38,804 nt of DNA, taken from assembly GCA_016213695.1 (NCBI GenBank), contig JACQZV010000118.1, positions 1 through 38,804 on the forward strand, given 5' to 3'. The first letter of the stretch is position 1; each line of letters begins with the position of its first letter. Both the position numbers and the translations under genes were made by a program. The notes beneath the pieces were generated by a model. That model searched no databases. It was not told the origin of the DNA and was given only the letters and a program-made list of their open reading frames with translations. This document shows positions 1 through 7,214 of this stretch, piece by piece. The DNA comes from Acidobacteriota bacterium (GTDB taxonomy: Bacteria; Acidobacteriota; Vicinamibacteria; Vicinamibacterales; UBA2999).

Positions 1-50
1 CGCCTCGGGCTTCAGCTGGACCCGCGGAAACAGGCCTCGAAAAGGTCGCG

Positions 51-75
51 ACTGGCGGCCTGGCCGGCCGCCAGT
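51..75. repeat. Perfect GC-rich inverted repeat, possible hairpin
   Basis: Positions 51-60 and 66-75 are perfect reverse complements (10 bp arms, 5-base loop). The RNA would form a strong hairpin. No run of T follows directly; the nearest is TTTT at about 94-97. It could be an imperfect intrinsic terminator for a gene left of the window or a protein-binding dyad. The dyad is seen; its role is a guess. Confidence 0.45.
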
Positions 76-173
76 GTGCGCAAGAACGGGCAATTTTAGG
101 CCTGATTTTGAGGCCCGGGCAATGGGAAACCTGCAAGTGCCCGATATACAAGGGGTAGCGTCCAAACGGTATG

Positions 174-201
174 GGAACTTGCGCGCCGATGGTATTACAA
201 T
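174..201 (+). promoter_or_regulatory. Candidate promoter for the wzz-kinase gene
   Basis: A TACAAT hexamer at 196-201 resembles a -10 element. GGAAC at 174-178 lies 17 bases upstream; this looks more like an ECF-sigma -35 than a housekeeping one, and the nearer TTGCGC (179-184) is only 11 bases away. Transcription would start near 208 and leave about 135 untranslated bases containing the palindrome at 221-233. It is recognised by eye only. Confidence 0.3.
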
Positions 202-220
202 CTCACTGGCGTTTGTGCGC

Positions 221-233
221 GTCACGACGTGAC
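221..233. promoter_or_regulatory. 13-base palindrome, operator candidate
   Basis: GTCACG-A-CGTGAC is a perfect odd palindrome with 6-base arms, lying between a possible promoter and the first gene. Symmetry of this size is typical of a dimeric repressor or activator site. The regulator is unknown and no regulator gene is in the window. Confidence 0.35.
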
Positions 234-342
234 ATTATGGCGCTGGATGGACGTGTCGGTGTCCAGAGCCAGGGGTACGTGGTAGTGTCGCCCGAAGTTT
301 GTCTCGAACCGGTATGACGTTTCTCACCGAAAGCCATCTCGG

Positions 343-2859
343 ATGAACGGCCAGATTCCTCCGGAGTTCGCGCAGAAGACCGCGCCAAATCGGGCCGGAA
401 CCACCGATGCACCCGAGTTGTCTGTCGTCTCGGGTAACGGCAGCACCGGCGCGGCGGGATATGGCTACGGCGGCTATGGGGGCTATGGCGGGGGCAGCGT
501 TGCCGGCGACTCCGAGCTGACGTTCGTCCATTATCTCCAGATTCTGTACCGCCGGAGGTATCTCGCAGCCACGGCGTTTCTGGCGGTGTTCCTGGCCGTG
601 TCGCTGTCGGCGTTCACGGCGCCGCGCATTTATCAGGGTAGCGTGCGGATTCTGATCGAGCGCGACAACCCGAACGTGGTGTCGTTCAAGGAAGTCCTCG
701 AGCAGAACGACGTCAGTGACGACTACTACGAGACGCAGTATCGCATCCTGCAGAGCCGCGGCCTGGCGAGGCGCGTCATCGAGAAGCTCGACCTCTGGAC
801 GAATGCACCGTTCGCCGCGCCGGCGCGCATCACGTTCCGTGGCATCCTCATGTGGCCCGTCAACGTCGTGACGCGGTGGTTCGACCCACCGCGGCCGGTA
901 GAGGCACCCGCCGCGCAGGAGACGCGGGCGCAGACCGCCGTGCTCGACGCGTTCCTCGGCAATCTCACCGTCGAGCCGGTGCGGTACAGCCGGCTGGTGG
1001 ACCTAAAGTTCCGCTCGATGGATCCGGGGTTTGCTGCCAAGGTGGCGAATACCTCTGCGCAGGAGTACATCAGCCAGAGCGTCGAATTCAGGTCCAACAC
1101 CACCAAGGAAGCCTCGGAGTTCCTGACGGAGCAGCTCGCCGAGCAGCGCAAGAAGCTCGAAGCCAGCGAGCGCGCCCTGCAGGCCTACCGCGAACGCACT
1201 AACTCGGTGTCGCTCGAGGAGCGTCAGAACATCGTTGTCCAGAAGCTGCAGGAGCTGAACGCGGCGGTCACGAAGGCCAACACCAACCGCATCCAGAAGG
1301 AGGCGGCGTTCAACCAAGTAAAAGTGGCCCTCGAGAATCCCGCAGCCCTGGATACCGTCCCGGCGATCCTCGGCAATACGTTCGTGCAGCAGCAGAAGGC
1401 GCAGCTGGCCGATCTCCAGCGGCAGCGCGCGCAGCTGGCGGAGAAGCTCGGGCCGAATCACCCGGACATGGTGAAGGTGAACGTCGCGATTCAGAACGCC
1501 GAAGTGCGGCTTCGCGCCGAAGTTGCTCAGATCATGCAGTCGATGCGCAGCGACTACGAAGGGGCCGTCGCCGAAGAACGCACGCTCACGGCCGCGCTCA
1601 ATCAGCAGAAGGCGGAAGCGCAGACGCTCAACCGCGCCGGCATCGAATACGGGGTACTCGAGCGCGATTCGACCGCCAACCGCCAGATGTTCGAAGCGCT
1701 GCTGCAGCGAACGCAGGAAACCGGCGTCTCCGAGCAGCTGAAGACGGGGAACATTCGCATCGTGGACCCCGCCGAGGTGCCCTCCGGACCGATCTCGCCG
1801 AATATCTTCAACAGCATGGTCATGGCGCTGCTCGGCGGCCTGTTCGTGGCCGTCGGCCTGGCGTTCACGCTCGAGTACGCCGACGATCGCATCAAGAACC
1901 CGGACGAGCTGAAGAAGTACCTCGGGCTGCCCTTCCTCGGCATGATCCCGGCGCTGTTCGACAAGAAGATCACGTCTCCACTCATCAGCGCGGGCGCCCC
2001 GACGATCTTCGGGGAGAGCTTCCGGTCGATCCGCACAAACGTGCTCTTCTCGTCGACCGATGAGGGCGGGCGCCTGATTGTCGTGACCAGTTCCGTGCCG
2101 GGTGAGGGAAAGACGATTGTGTCATCGAACCTCTCCGTGGCGCTCGCACAGGCCGGGCACCGCGTACTGCTCGTCGACGCGGATATGCGCAAGCCCCGTG
2201 TGCATGACGTGTTCTCGCGCCCGGTCGACCCCGGGCTCTCGAATCTGCTCGTCGGCAATGCCACGGCATCCGAGTCGATTCAGGAGAGCCCCGTACCGGG
2301 CCTTTGGCTCATGCCGGCCGGAACGCATCCCCCGAATCCGGCGGAGCTTCTCGGGTCGAAGCGCTTCAAGGATTTCACGGCGTTCCTTCTCCAGTATTTC
2401 GACTGGGTGATCATCGATACGCCGCCGGTTATGGCAGTGACGGACGCGGCCATTCCAGCCAACTTCGCCCAGGGCGTGCTCTTTGTCGTCGGCGCCGAGA
2501 TGACCAGCCGCCGTATCGCGCAGCGCGCCGTCGAGCAACTGGAGCTCAGTCAGGCCAAGTTCGTCGGCGCCGTGCTCAATCGGGTGGATCTCGACCATAA
2601 CGCCTACTATTACTCCCGCTACTACCGTCCCGACTACGGCGGCTATTACGGGCCGCCCGGCGGCGGGTCAATCCCCCACGCCGGCATCCCGCCCCAGGGC
2701 GCTGCAATCGGACCGCGCGCCGCCCGAACGGCGACTGCTGGTTCGCGTGCAGCCCGTATCGCCGCGGCCGCCGGCGGCTGGTTCGGCCGCAAGGCCACGG
2801 GCACTGTTCACGCCAGCGTCCGGGCAGCGCAGAACTTCCGCATCGAACGCCACCTGTAA
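343..2859 (+). CDS. Wzz chain-length determinant fused to BY-kinase
   Basis: 838 aa inner-membrane polysaccharide co-polymerase with a cytoplasmic tyrosine autokinase. Seen: a Gly/Tyr-rich patch at residues 38-51, TM1 around 73-92, a Wzz domain, a long Gln/Glu/Ala coiled-coil region (about 265-450), TM2 around 491-511, then the kinase. Walker A is GEGKT with Lys590 and Thr591, Walker A' is VLLVDADMR (608-616), and Walker B is IIDTPP around Asp692. The tail carries eight Tyr at 755-769, the usual autophosphorylation cluster, followed by about 60 mostly basic, Gly/Ala-rich residues. In this family the phosphorylation state of the tail controls polymer length and export. ATG 343 is the first plausible start, with only a weak purine-rich site before it. 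No partner phosphatase gene is in the window. The fusion of membrane and kinase parts is the proteobacterial (Wzc) arrangement. Confidence 0.93.
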   Translation: MNGQIPPEFAQKTAPNRAGTTDAPELSVVSGNGSTGAAGYGYGGYGGYGGGSVAGDSELTFVHYLQILYRRRYLAATAFLAVFLAVSLSAFTAPRIYQGSVRILIERDNPNVVSFKEVLEQNDVSDDYYETQYRILQSRGLARRVIEKLDLWTNAPFAAPARITFRGILMWPVNVVTRWFDPPRPVEAPAAQETRAQTAVLDAFLGNLTVEPVRYSRLVDLKFRSMDPGFAAKVANTSAQEYISQSVEFRSNTTKEASEFLTEQLAEQRKKLEASERALQAYRERTNSVSLEERQNIVVQKLQELNAAVTKANTNRIQKEAAFNQVKVALENPAALDTVPAILGNTFVQQQKAQLADLQRQRAQLAEKLGPNHPDMVKVNVAIQNAEVRLRAEVAQIMQSMRSDYEGAVAEERTLTAALNQQKAEAQTLNRAGIEYGVLERDSTANRQMFEALLQRTQETGVSEQLKTGNIRIVDPAEVPSGPISPNIFNSMVMALLGGLFVAVGLAFTLEYADDRIKNPDELKKYLGLPFLGMIPALFDKKITSPLISAGAPTIFGESFRSIRTNVLFSSTDEGGRLIVVTSSVPGEGKTIVSSNLSVALAQAGHRVLLVDADMRKPRVHDVFSRPVDPGLSNLLVGNATASESIQESPVPGLWLMPAGTHPPNPAELLGSKRFKDFTAFLLQYFDWVIIDTPPVMAVTDAAIPANFAQGVLFVVGAEMTSRRIAQRAVEQLELSQAKFVGAVLNRVDLDHNAYYYSRYYRPDYGGYYGPPGGGSIPHAGIPPQGAAIGPRAARTATAGSRAARIAAAAGGWFGRKATGTVHASVRAAQNFRIERHL

Positions 2860-2878
2860 AGGGCCGACGCGTCTGCGC

Positions 2879-2905
2879 TTGACGCGCTCCCTCAGCCGTT
2901 ATAGT
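2879..2905 (+). promoter_or_regulatory. Candidate promoter directly before small ORF
   Basis: TTGACG (2879-2884) and TATAGT (2900-2905) are close to housekeeping consensus, with a slightly short 15-base spacer. Alternatively TAGTGT (2902-2907) gives 17. The -10 ends 9 bases before the ATG at 2915, so the RNA would begin almost at the start codon and be leaderless or nearly so. Confidence 0.45.
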
Positions 2906-2914
2906 GTAGGCTCC

Positions 2915-3196
2915 ATGTCATTTGTCGACAGTGCGGCGGAAGTCCTCGACCGGACAGAAGCCTCCTTGCACGCTCTCCTGACGGACGCACTGAAAGCCAA
3001 GGCCTATCGCGAGATCGCCACGATTGCAGCTATGGTAGAGGCTGTGGCCGCCATCAGCGTCGGTCGATCACGTGACGGAAAGCGGGCCAGCGTCGCCGTT
3101 CCGGCAGACATGGGTGTCAGCGCCCCTCCGCCTCCAGAACCTGCAAAATCCGCATCCGAGCCCTCGCCCTCGTGGATGCGGCCACGCTCCAGCTAG
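2915..3196 (+). CDS. Small protein of unknown function, 93 aa
   Basis: I do not recognise this protein. Residues 1-50 look like one or two amphipathic Ala/Glu/Leu helices (for example ALLTDALKAKAYREIATIAA), and the last 40 are Pro/Ser-rich and probably disordered. It has no signal peptide, TM segment or Cys. The ATG at 2915 was chosen because the frame looks coding only from there and a promoter-like element ends 9 bases upstream; there is no Shine-Dalgarno site. The frame stays open upstream, but that part overlaps the kinase gene out of frame. It sits alone between the kinase and the lipoprotein gene with its own likely promoter. It could be an accessory regulator of export or a chance frame. 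Confidence 0.5.
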   Translation: MSFVDSAAEVLDRTEASLHALLTDALKAKAYREIATIAAMVEAVAAISVGRSRDGKRASVAVPADMGVSAPPPPEPAKSASEPSPSWMRPRSS

Positions 3197-3399
3197 CCAC
3201 TGCCTCCCCTCCGGCGGCTTGTCTCCGTCGGTGCGTACGTGTGCGTCTTTGCGACAGAAGTACCGTGACACTCATGTGTGGGGTACAATGGCTGTACGGG
3301 TCTAAGTCCAATTCTGCTAGTCACTTTCGGCGTTCTGGCAGGGACGTACCCTACAGTGACGGGTGTTTGCGCTCGAATTGTAAGTTAAGGGGCGGAGCT
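3197..3399. other. Intergenic region, AT-richer, possible -10
   Basis: 203 bases without a convincing gene. TACAAT at 3284-3289 could be a -10 element for the next gene, leaving a leader of about 100 bases; no good -35 stands at 16-18 bases (GTGACA at 3265-3270 is only 13 away). The last part contains an AAGGGG ribosome site (3387-3392) for the GTG at 3400. No clear terminator hairpin is visible for the small gene. Confidence 0.4.
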
Positions 3400-3990
3400 G
3401 TGCCCGGTCGGGTAATTACACTTCTGGCGGTTCTGATAACCGGCATTGGGCTGTCCTGCTGTCGCGTTCCTGGCGGAGGCGTGGCCGGCCGGATCGAACC
3501 CGCATACGATCCCGCCACCGGTAAGCTGCAGCTCCTCAAGTACGACGCCGACGGGGACCGCCGCATCGATACATGGAGCTACATGGATGGAAGTCGCGTG
3601 GTGCTCGTCGAGATCGACCGGGACCGAGACAGCAAGATAGACCGGTGGGAGTACTACGGACCAGACCAGCAGATTGAACGGGTGGGCTTCTCGCGCGCCA
3701 ACGACGGCACCGCCGATTCCTGGGCCTATTACGCTCCCGACGGCTCCATGGCGCGGCTCGAGGTTTCGACGCACAGGGACGGTGTCGTAGATCGGACCGA
3801 GTATTTCGAGGCCGGAGCGATCGTCAGAGCCGAGGTGGATACTGACGCTGACGGCAAGACCGACAAGTGGGAAACCTACGAAAGCCGTCGCCTGGCGGCG
3901 GTCGCGTTTGACACGAAAAGGAAGGGCTCACCCGACCGCCGAATCGTGTACGCTCCGGATGGCACCGTCAGGGCCGAGGTGATACCGTAG
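3400..3990 (+). CDS. Exported Asp-rich repeat protein, probable lipoprotein
   Basis: 196 aa. GTG 3400 is preferred over in-frame upstream ATGs because AAGGGG stands 7 bases before it and it opens directly into a signal peptide (hydrophobic residues 5-19, then Cys20-Cys21). The lipobox (GLSC) lacks the usual Leu at -3, so lipidation is likely but not certain. From residue 49 there are six units of 22-26 aa, each with an acidic loop, a Trp or aromatic turn and 'APDG'-like residues: about 49-64, 73-89, 99-115, 125-139, 147-162 and 171-188. The loops (DADGDRRID, DTDADGKTD) resemble EF-hand or thrombospondin-3 calcium loops. No enzyme domain is seen. It may be a calcium-binding envelope protein that touches acidic polymer; that role is inferred from motif and position. 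Confidence 0.7.
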   Translation: MPGRVITLLAVLITGIGLSCCRVPGGGVAGRIEPAYDPATGKLQLLKYDADGDRRIDTWSYMDGSRVVLVEIDRDRDSKIDRWEYYGPDQQIERVGFSRANDGTADSWAYYAPDGSMARLEVSTHRDGVVDRTEYFEAGAIVRAEVDTDADGKTDKWETYESRRLAAVAFDTKRKGSPDRRIVYAPDGTVRAEVIP

Positions 3991-4096
3991 ATCAGGGCTG
4001 CCCGCGGCCGTTTGCAGTCCGAGGGGCAATATGCCGAAAATACAGGTGGACAAGGGATTGCCGGCAGTTCAGGGGTCGCAGCGAATCGAGGTCATC

Positions 4097-5050
4097 ATGC
4101 GCCATACCGCCTCACTTGTGCTGGCGAGCGTCCTCGTGTCATGGCTCGGGGCGCCCCCCGTGTCCGCCCGCCAACAGCCTACTCCGCTCGCCCTGGCCCA
4201 GAGGGCCGTGGCCGGGGGCGGCGCCGTCGGCGTATCGGGGACGGTCATCACCGGCACCGCGACCACCGCGGCCGGGCAGCCGGTGCCAAACGTCACGGTC
4301 AGGGCCCGAGAGATCCTGACGCGTCGCATCGGCGGATCGACGTCCACCGCGCGCCAGGGACAGTTCGCCATCAGCGGACTGATGCCCGGCAGCTACGTAC
4401 TCGAAATCATCGGCGACCGGGGCGAGGTCCTCGGGATGAGCCGGTCTGTCACGACGCACGCCGGCGCACCGGTCGAAGTATCCGTCAGCATGATGGCCGA
4501 CCCGCTCGTCGCCGCGCGGGTACAGACACCCGCGGCCGCCCAAGCGCCAAGTCCCTTCCTCGTTGGGGGCGGGACGGCCGTGGCAACGGGCGGAGGACCG
4601 TCGCAGGCGGTCGCCGGCACCTCGGTGATGAGTCCGGCCGACACGATCATCAGTGGCGTCGTCACGTCGCCCATGGGCCAGCCCCTCGTAAACACCATGG
4701 TCCGGGCGCGCAATCTCCTAACCGGCCAGATTGGCGGATCGACCAAGTCGAGCACCACCGGCGAGTTCTCTATCTCTGGCCTCAGTCCCGGCAGCTACAT
4801 TCTGGAAATTGTGGATGACGGCGGCCAGGTGATCGGAACGAGCGCGTTCATTTCCGCGACCGCCGGCGCTGCCGTCGGCCTGGCGGTGACCGCGACGAGC
4901 GGTGCTCTGGGTGCCGTGGGTACCACTACGGGGCTGATTGCCGCGCTCGGGGCGACGGCCGCCCGCGGCGTGAGCGTTGCCGCGGCCGCAGCCGGAGTGG
5001 CCGGCGTGGTCACGCCCCCGGAAGTCCCGACGGCCAGTCCATTTCGGTAG
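4097..5050 (+). CDS. Secreted protein, two carboxypeptidase-regulatory-like domains
   Basis: 317 aa from ATG 4097, preceded by GAGGT at 4088-4092. This start gives a clean signal peptide (residues 1-25, VSA-R cleavage), unlike the upstream ATG 4031. Two beta-sandwich repeats at about 46-131 and 185-266 share motifs (GQPV/L, VRAR, IGGST, ISGL.PGSY, LEI) and look like an internal duplication. A Pro/Gly/Ala linker joins them. Residues 255-305 are Ala/Gly/Val-rich and hydrophobic, perhaps a membrane or aggregation segment, before a polar tail. CarboxypepD_reg-like folds bind proteins or carbohydrate and have no catalytic role. It lies between the Asp-repeat protein and the beta-barrel, so a periplasmic or surface assembly role in export is plausible. 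The specific function is unknown. Confidence 0.75.
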   Translation: MRHTASLVLASVLVSWLGAPPVSARQQPTPLALAQRAVAGGGAVGVSGTVITGTATTAAGQPVPNVTVRAREILTRRIGGSTSTARQGQFAISGLMPGSYVLEIIGDRGEVLGMSRSVTTHAGAPVEVSVSMMADPLVAARVQTPAAAQAPSPFLVGGGTAVATGGGPSQAVAGTSVMSPADTIISGVVTSPMGQPLVNTMVRARNLLTGQIGGSTKSSTTGEFSISGLSPGSYILEIVDDGGQVIGTSAFISATAGAAVGLAVTATSGALGAVGTTTGLIAALGATAARGVSVAAAAAGVAGVVTPPEVPTASPFR

Positions 5051-5107
5051 TCGGAGTCCGCGATCCCTGCCCGCCCGTCCTCGTCGGCATCGCTGCGGCG
5101 AGTAATC

Positions 5108-6331
5108 TTGAGTGCATGTGTCGGTCGTGCGTTGCGGTGGCTGGTGGTAGCGCTGTTCGTGTGCGCATCGCCGACATTCGCCCAGAGCGGCGCCGATCCG
5201 GACGCCGACGCCACGATGCGATTTGGGCCGCTGGCACTGAAGTCCACACTGACGCTGAGCAACGTCGGCGTCGACAAGAACGTCTTTAATCAAGCGGACG
5301 CCGAGAAGCCGCAGAGCGACTTCACCTTGACGTTCACGCCGACGACCAACGTCTGGCTCCGGATGGGGCGCACGTGGTTCAGCGGCATCATCAAAGTGGA
5401 TTGGGTGTATTACAACCGGTTCGCGACCGAACGATCGGCCAACGGTACCTACACAGCGGGCGTGACTCGTACGTTCAACCGCCTGTCGCTGCGGGGTAAC
5501 GCCGGGCACATCGGCACGCGCGAGCGGCCCGGGTTTGAAATCGACGCCCGGTCGCAGCGCGTGGAAAATTCTTCCGACGCCGAAGTCAGCCTGCGGACAC
5601 TGTCGCGCACCTACCTGGGCATCCGCGCCGCGCAGCGGCACGTCTCCTTCAACCAGGGCGCCGTCTTCCTGGGCGTCAGCCTGGCGGAGGAACTGAACCG
5701 GACCTCCACCGGAACGGCGTTCCTCGTGCGTCACGAGATGACGCCCCTCACGACGCTGTCGCTCGAAATCAGCCGCGACAATGAGCAGTTCGAACTGTCG
5801 CCCGACCGCAACGCCGACTCCACACGCGTGGCCGGACGTGCTGTCTTCCAGCCGCTGGCAGTCGTCAACGGGTTCGCGCTTGTCGGCTACCGGCGGTTCA
5901 CTCCGGTGCATGGCGATGTGCCGCCGTATCGCGGGGTGGTGGCCGACGTGGGCCTCTCCTATTCCCTGCGGGGATCGACGAAGCTCTCCGTGTCGATCGG
6001 CCGCGATGTGCAGCATTCCTTCCACGACAACGAACCGTACTACGTCGATACGGGCATCACGGGCTCGGTGCAGCAGCAGGTCTATCGGTCGTTCGACGTG
6101 CTCGCGCGCATGGGCACCCGGCGCCTCGCGTACCGGAATCGCACCGGGGCGGCCGTGCCGCTGTCGAACCGCACGGACATCGGGCGCACGTTCGCCCTCG
6201 GAGCTGGCTACCGCCTTGGCAGCGACAAACGCGTCGGCTTTCTCGTCGAACGGCAGCGCCGCGGGTCTGATGTGGAGCGCGACAGATACTCCGGCCTGCG
6301 GTTCGGGTTTTCTCTGACCTATGAGACGTAG
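5108..6331 (+). CDS. Outer-membrane beta-barrel protein
   Basis: 407 aa. TTG 5108 is the best in-frame start; it gives a signal peptide ending around Phe-Ala-Gln (residue 26). The nearby ATG at 5115 is out of frame. The mature part alternates polar and hydrophobic residues in many short strands with aromatic girdles (for example VDWVYYNRF, FGLVGYRRF-like strands), and the chain ends RFGFSLTYET, a typical barrel C-terminus. It resembles the beta-barrel porin 2 type proteins found in exopolysaccharide clusters. Its stop overlaps the next gene (OPX) by 11 bases, which implies joint expression. It probably provides the outer-membrane pore for the polymer, since the OPX partner seems too short to cross the membrane. 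Confidence 0.8.
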   Translation: MSACVGRALRWLVVALFVCASPTFAQSGADPDADATMRFGPLALKSTLTLSNVGVDKNVFNQADAEKPQSDFTLTFTPTTNVWLRMGRTWFSGIIKVDWVYYNRFATERSANGTYTAGVTRTFNRLSLRGNAGHIGTRERPGFEIDARSQRVENSSDAEVSLRTLSRTYLGIRAAQRHVSFNQGAVFLGVSLAEELNRTSTGTAFLVRHEMTPLTTLSLEISRDNEQFELSPDRNADSTRVAGRAVFQPLAVVNGFALVGYRRFTPVHGDVPPYRGVVADVGLSYSLRGSTKLSVSIGRDVQHSFHDNEPYYVDTGITGSVQQQVYRSFDVLARMGTRRLAYRNRTGAAVPLSNRTDIGRTFALGAGYRLGSDKRVGFLVERQRRGSDVERDRYSGLRFGFSLTYET

Positions 6332-7193
6332 TCGGGCGACACTCGCCGCCGTCCTGCTCACGCTCGTCACGGCCGGGCGGGCGGCCGGACAGGTGCCGCC
6401 CGCGCCGCCTCAGGCGCAGGGGGCCAACTACATCGTCGGGCCGCAGGACGTGCTGATCATCACCTCGTACGACCAGGCGGATCTAACTGGAAAGTTCACC
6501 GTTGAAACCGACGGCTCGTTCACCTACCCGCTCATCGGGCGCGTGACGGTCGGCGGGATGACGCTCCGCCAGGTCGAAGAGGCGATCGAGAAACTGCTGA
6601 CCGACCAGGGCTTCTTCCGCAGTCCGCAGCTGACCGTCGCGGTAGAACAGTACCGCAGTCAACGCGTCTATATCGTGGGCGAAGTACGGAACCCGGGGGC
6701 GTATCCGCTCTCTGGGGACATGCGGCTGGTCGAAGCGCTCGCGCTGGCGGGATCGACGCTGCCGACATCGAGCGGAGAAGCGGTTATCGTGCATCCCTCC
6801 GAGCAGAGCCTCGTCGTGCAGAACCAAGCGCCGGTGGCCGCACCCGCGCTGGACGATCCCGAGAGGGCGGCGCGGGTGGATCTGCGTGCGCTCGAGAACG
6901 GCGACCTGTCCCAAAACGTGCCGCTCCGCAATGGGGACACGGTGTTCGTGCTTCGCGCCGAAAATGTCTACGTCTTCGGCCAGGTCCGCAATCCGGGCGC
7001 GTACCCGCTGCGGGAAAAGCAGACGACCGTGCTGCAGGCCCTGTCGCTCGCCGGCGGCATCACCGACCGGGCCTCGACCGGCCGCATCCAGATCGTCCGG
7101 ATCGTGAACAGCAAGAAAGTGGAGATCCGGGCCGAGCTCACCGACTTCGTCCTGCCGCGCGACACGATCATCGTTCCCGAACGCTTCTTCTAG
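6321..7193 (+). CDS. OPX polysaccharide export protein, SLBB type
   Basis: 290 aa, Wza-related. Residues 1-23 are a signal peptide with an A-x-A-like cleavage site and no Cys; the whole protein has no Cys, so unlike Wza it is not a lipoprotein. A Poly_export (PES) domain spans about 36-109 (YIVGPQDVL start), followed by two SLBB domains, each opening with the same pattern (VGEVRNPGAYPL at 119-130, GQVRNPGAYPL around 221). The chain stops right after the second SLBB at IVPERFF, so the C-terminal amphipathic helix that forms the outer-membrane ring of Wza is missing. Such short OPX proteins are known to work with a separate beta-barrel, and one overlaps it directly upstream. It would form the periplasmic channel between Wzz and the barrel. 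Confidence 0.9.
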   Translation: MRRSRATLAAVLLTLVTAGRAAGQVPPAPPQAQGANYIVGPQDVLIITSYDQADLTGKFTVETDGSFTYPLIGRVTVGGMTLRQVEEAIEKLLTDQGFFRSPQLTVAVEQYRSQRVYIVGEVRNPGAYPLSGDMRLVEALALAGSTLPTSSGEAVIVHPSEQSLVVQNQAPVAAPALDDPERAARVDLRALENGDLSQNVPLRNGDTVFVLRAENVYVFGQVRNPGAYPLREKQTTVLQALSLAGGITDRASTGRIQIVRIVNSKKVEIRAELTDFVLPRDTIIVPERFF

Positions 7194-7214
7194 CGAGCGC
7201 ACGCGGCGCGCGTC

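Larger units (their letters stand above)
1..342. other. Leader region upstream of the export genes
   Basis: I see no convincing complete gene here. Frame 1 is open from the window edge to a TAG at 97-99, so the tail of an upstream plus-strand gene is possible but unsupported. The stretch holds the hairpin at 51-75, a weaker 6 bp dyad at 116-121/138-143, a candidate promoter at 174-201 and a 13-base palindrome at 221-233. It is richer in A and T than the genes that follow, as expected of a regulatory leader for the first gene at 343. Confidence 0.5.

Noticed and set aside
99-115. GGCCT-AGGCC dyad as a terminator
   Set aside because: Only 5 bp arms with no T-run after it; too weak to call.
3284-3289. 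TACAAT as a full promoter for the lipoprotein gene
   Set aside because: No acceptable -35 element at the right distance; kept only as a note in the intergenic entry.
3072-3311. Short frames on both strands between the small gene and the lipoprotein gene
   Set aside because: No ribosome sites, no protein-like composition, and they overlap each other; nothing supports expression.
3172-3399. Longer N-terminus for the Asp-repeat protein
   Set aside because: The extension would bury the signal peptide after about 75 residues of unlike composition. GTG 3400 has a ribosome site and gives a normal signal peptide.
4012-4818. 268-codon plus-strand frame over the regulatory-domain protein
   Set aside because: It overlaps the signal-peptide-bearing 4097 gene in another frame, is Arg/His/Gly-rich and lacks any domain.
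4718-6370. 550-codon minus-strand frame opposite the beta-barrel gene
   Set aside because: It lies antisense to genes with signal peptides and recognisable folds. Its product is rich in Arg, His and Ala without domains, as expected of GC-rich antisense frames.
343-7193. Reading the locus as an ABC-transporter-dependent or synthase-dependent system
   Set aside because: There is no Wzm/Wzt pair and no BcsA-like synthase; the PGT, Wzx, Wzy-like and Wzz-kinase set points to the Wzx/Wzy route.
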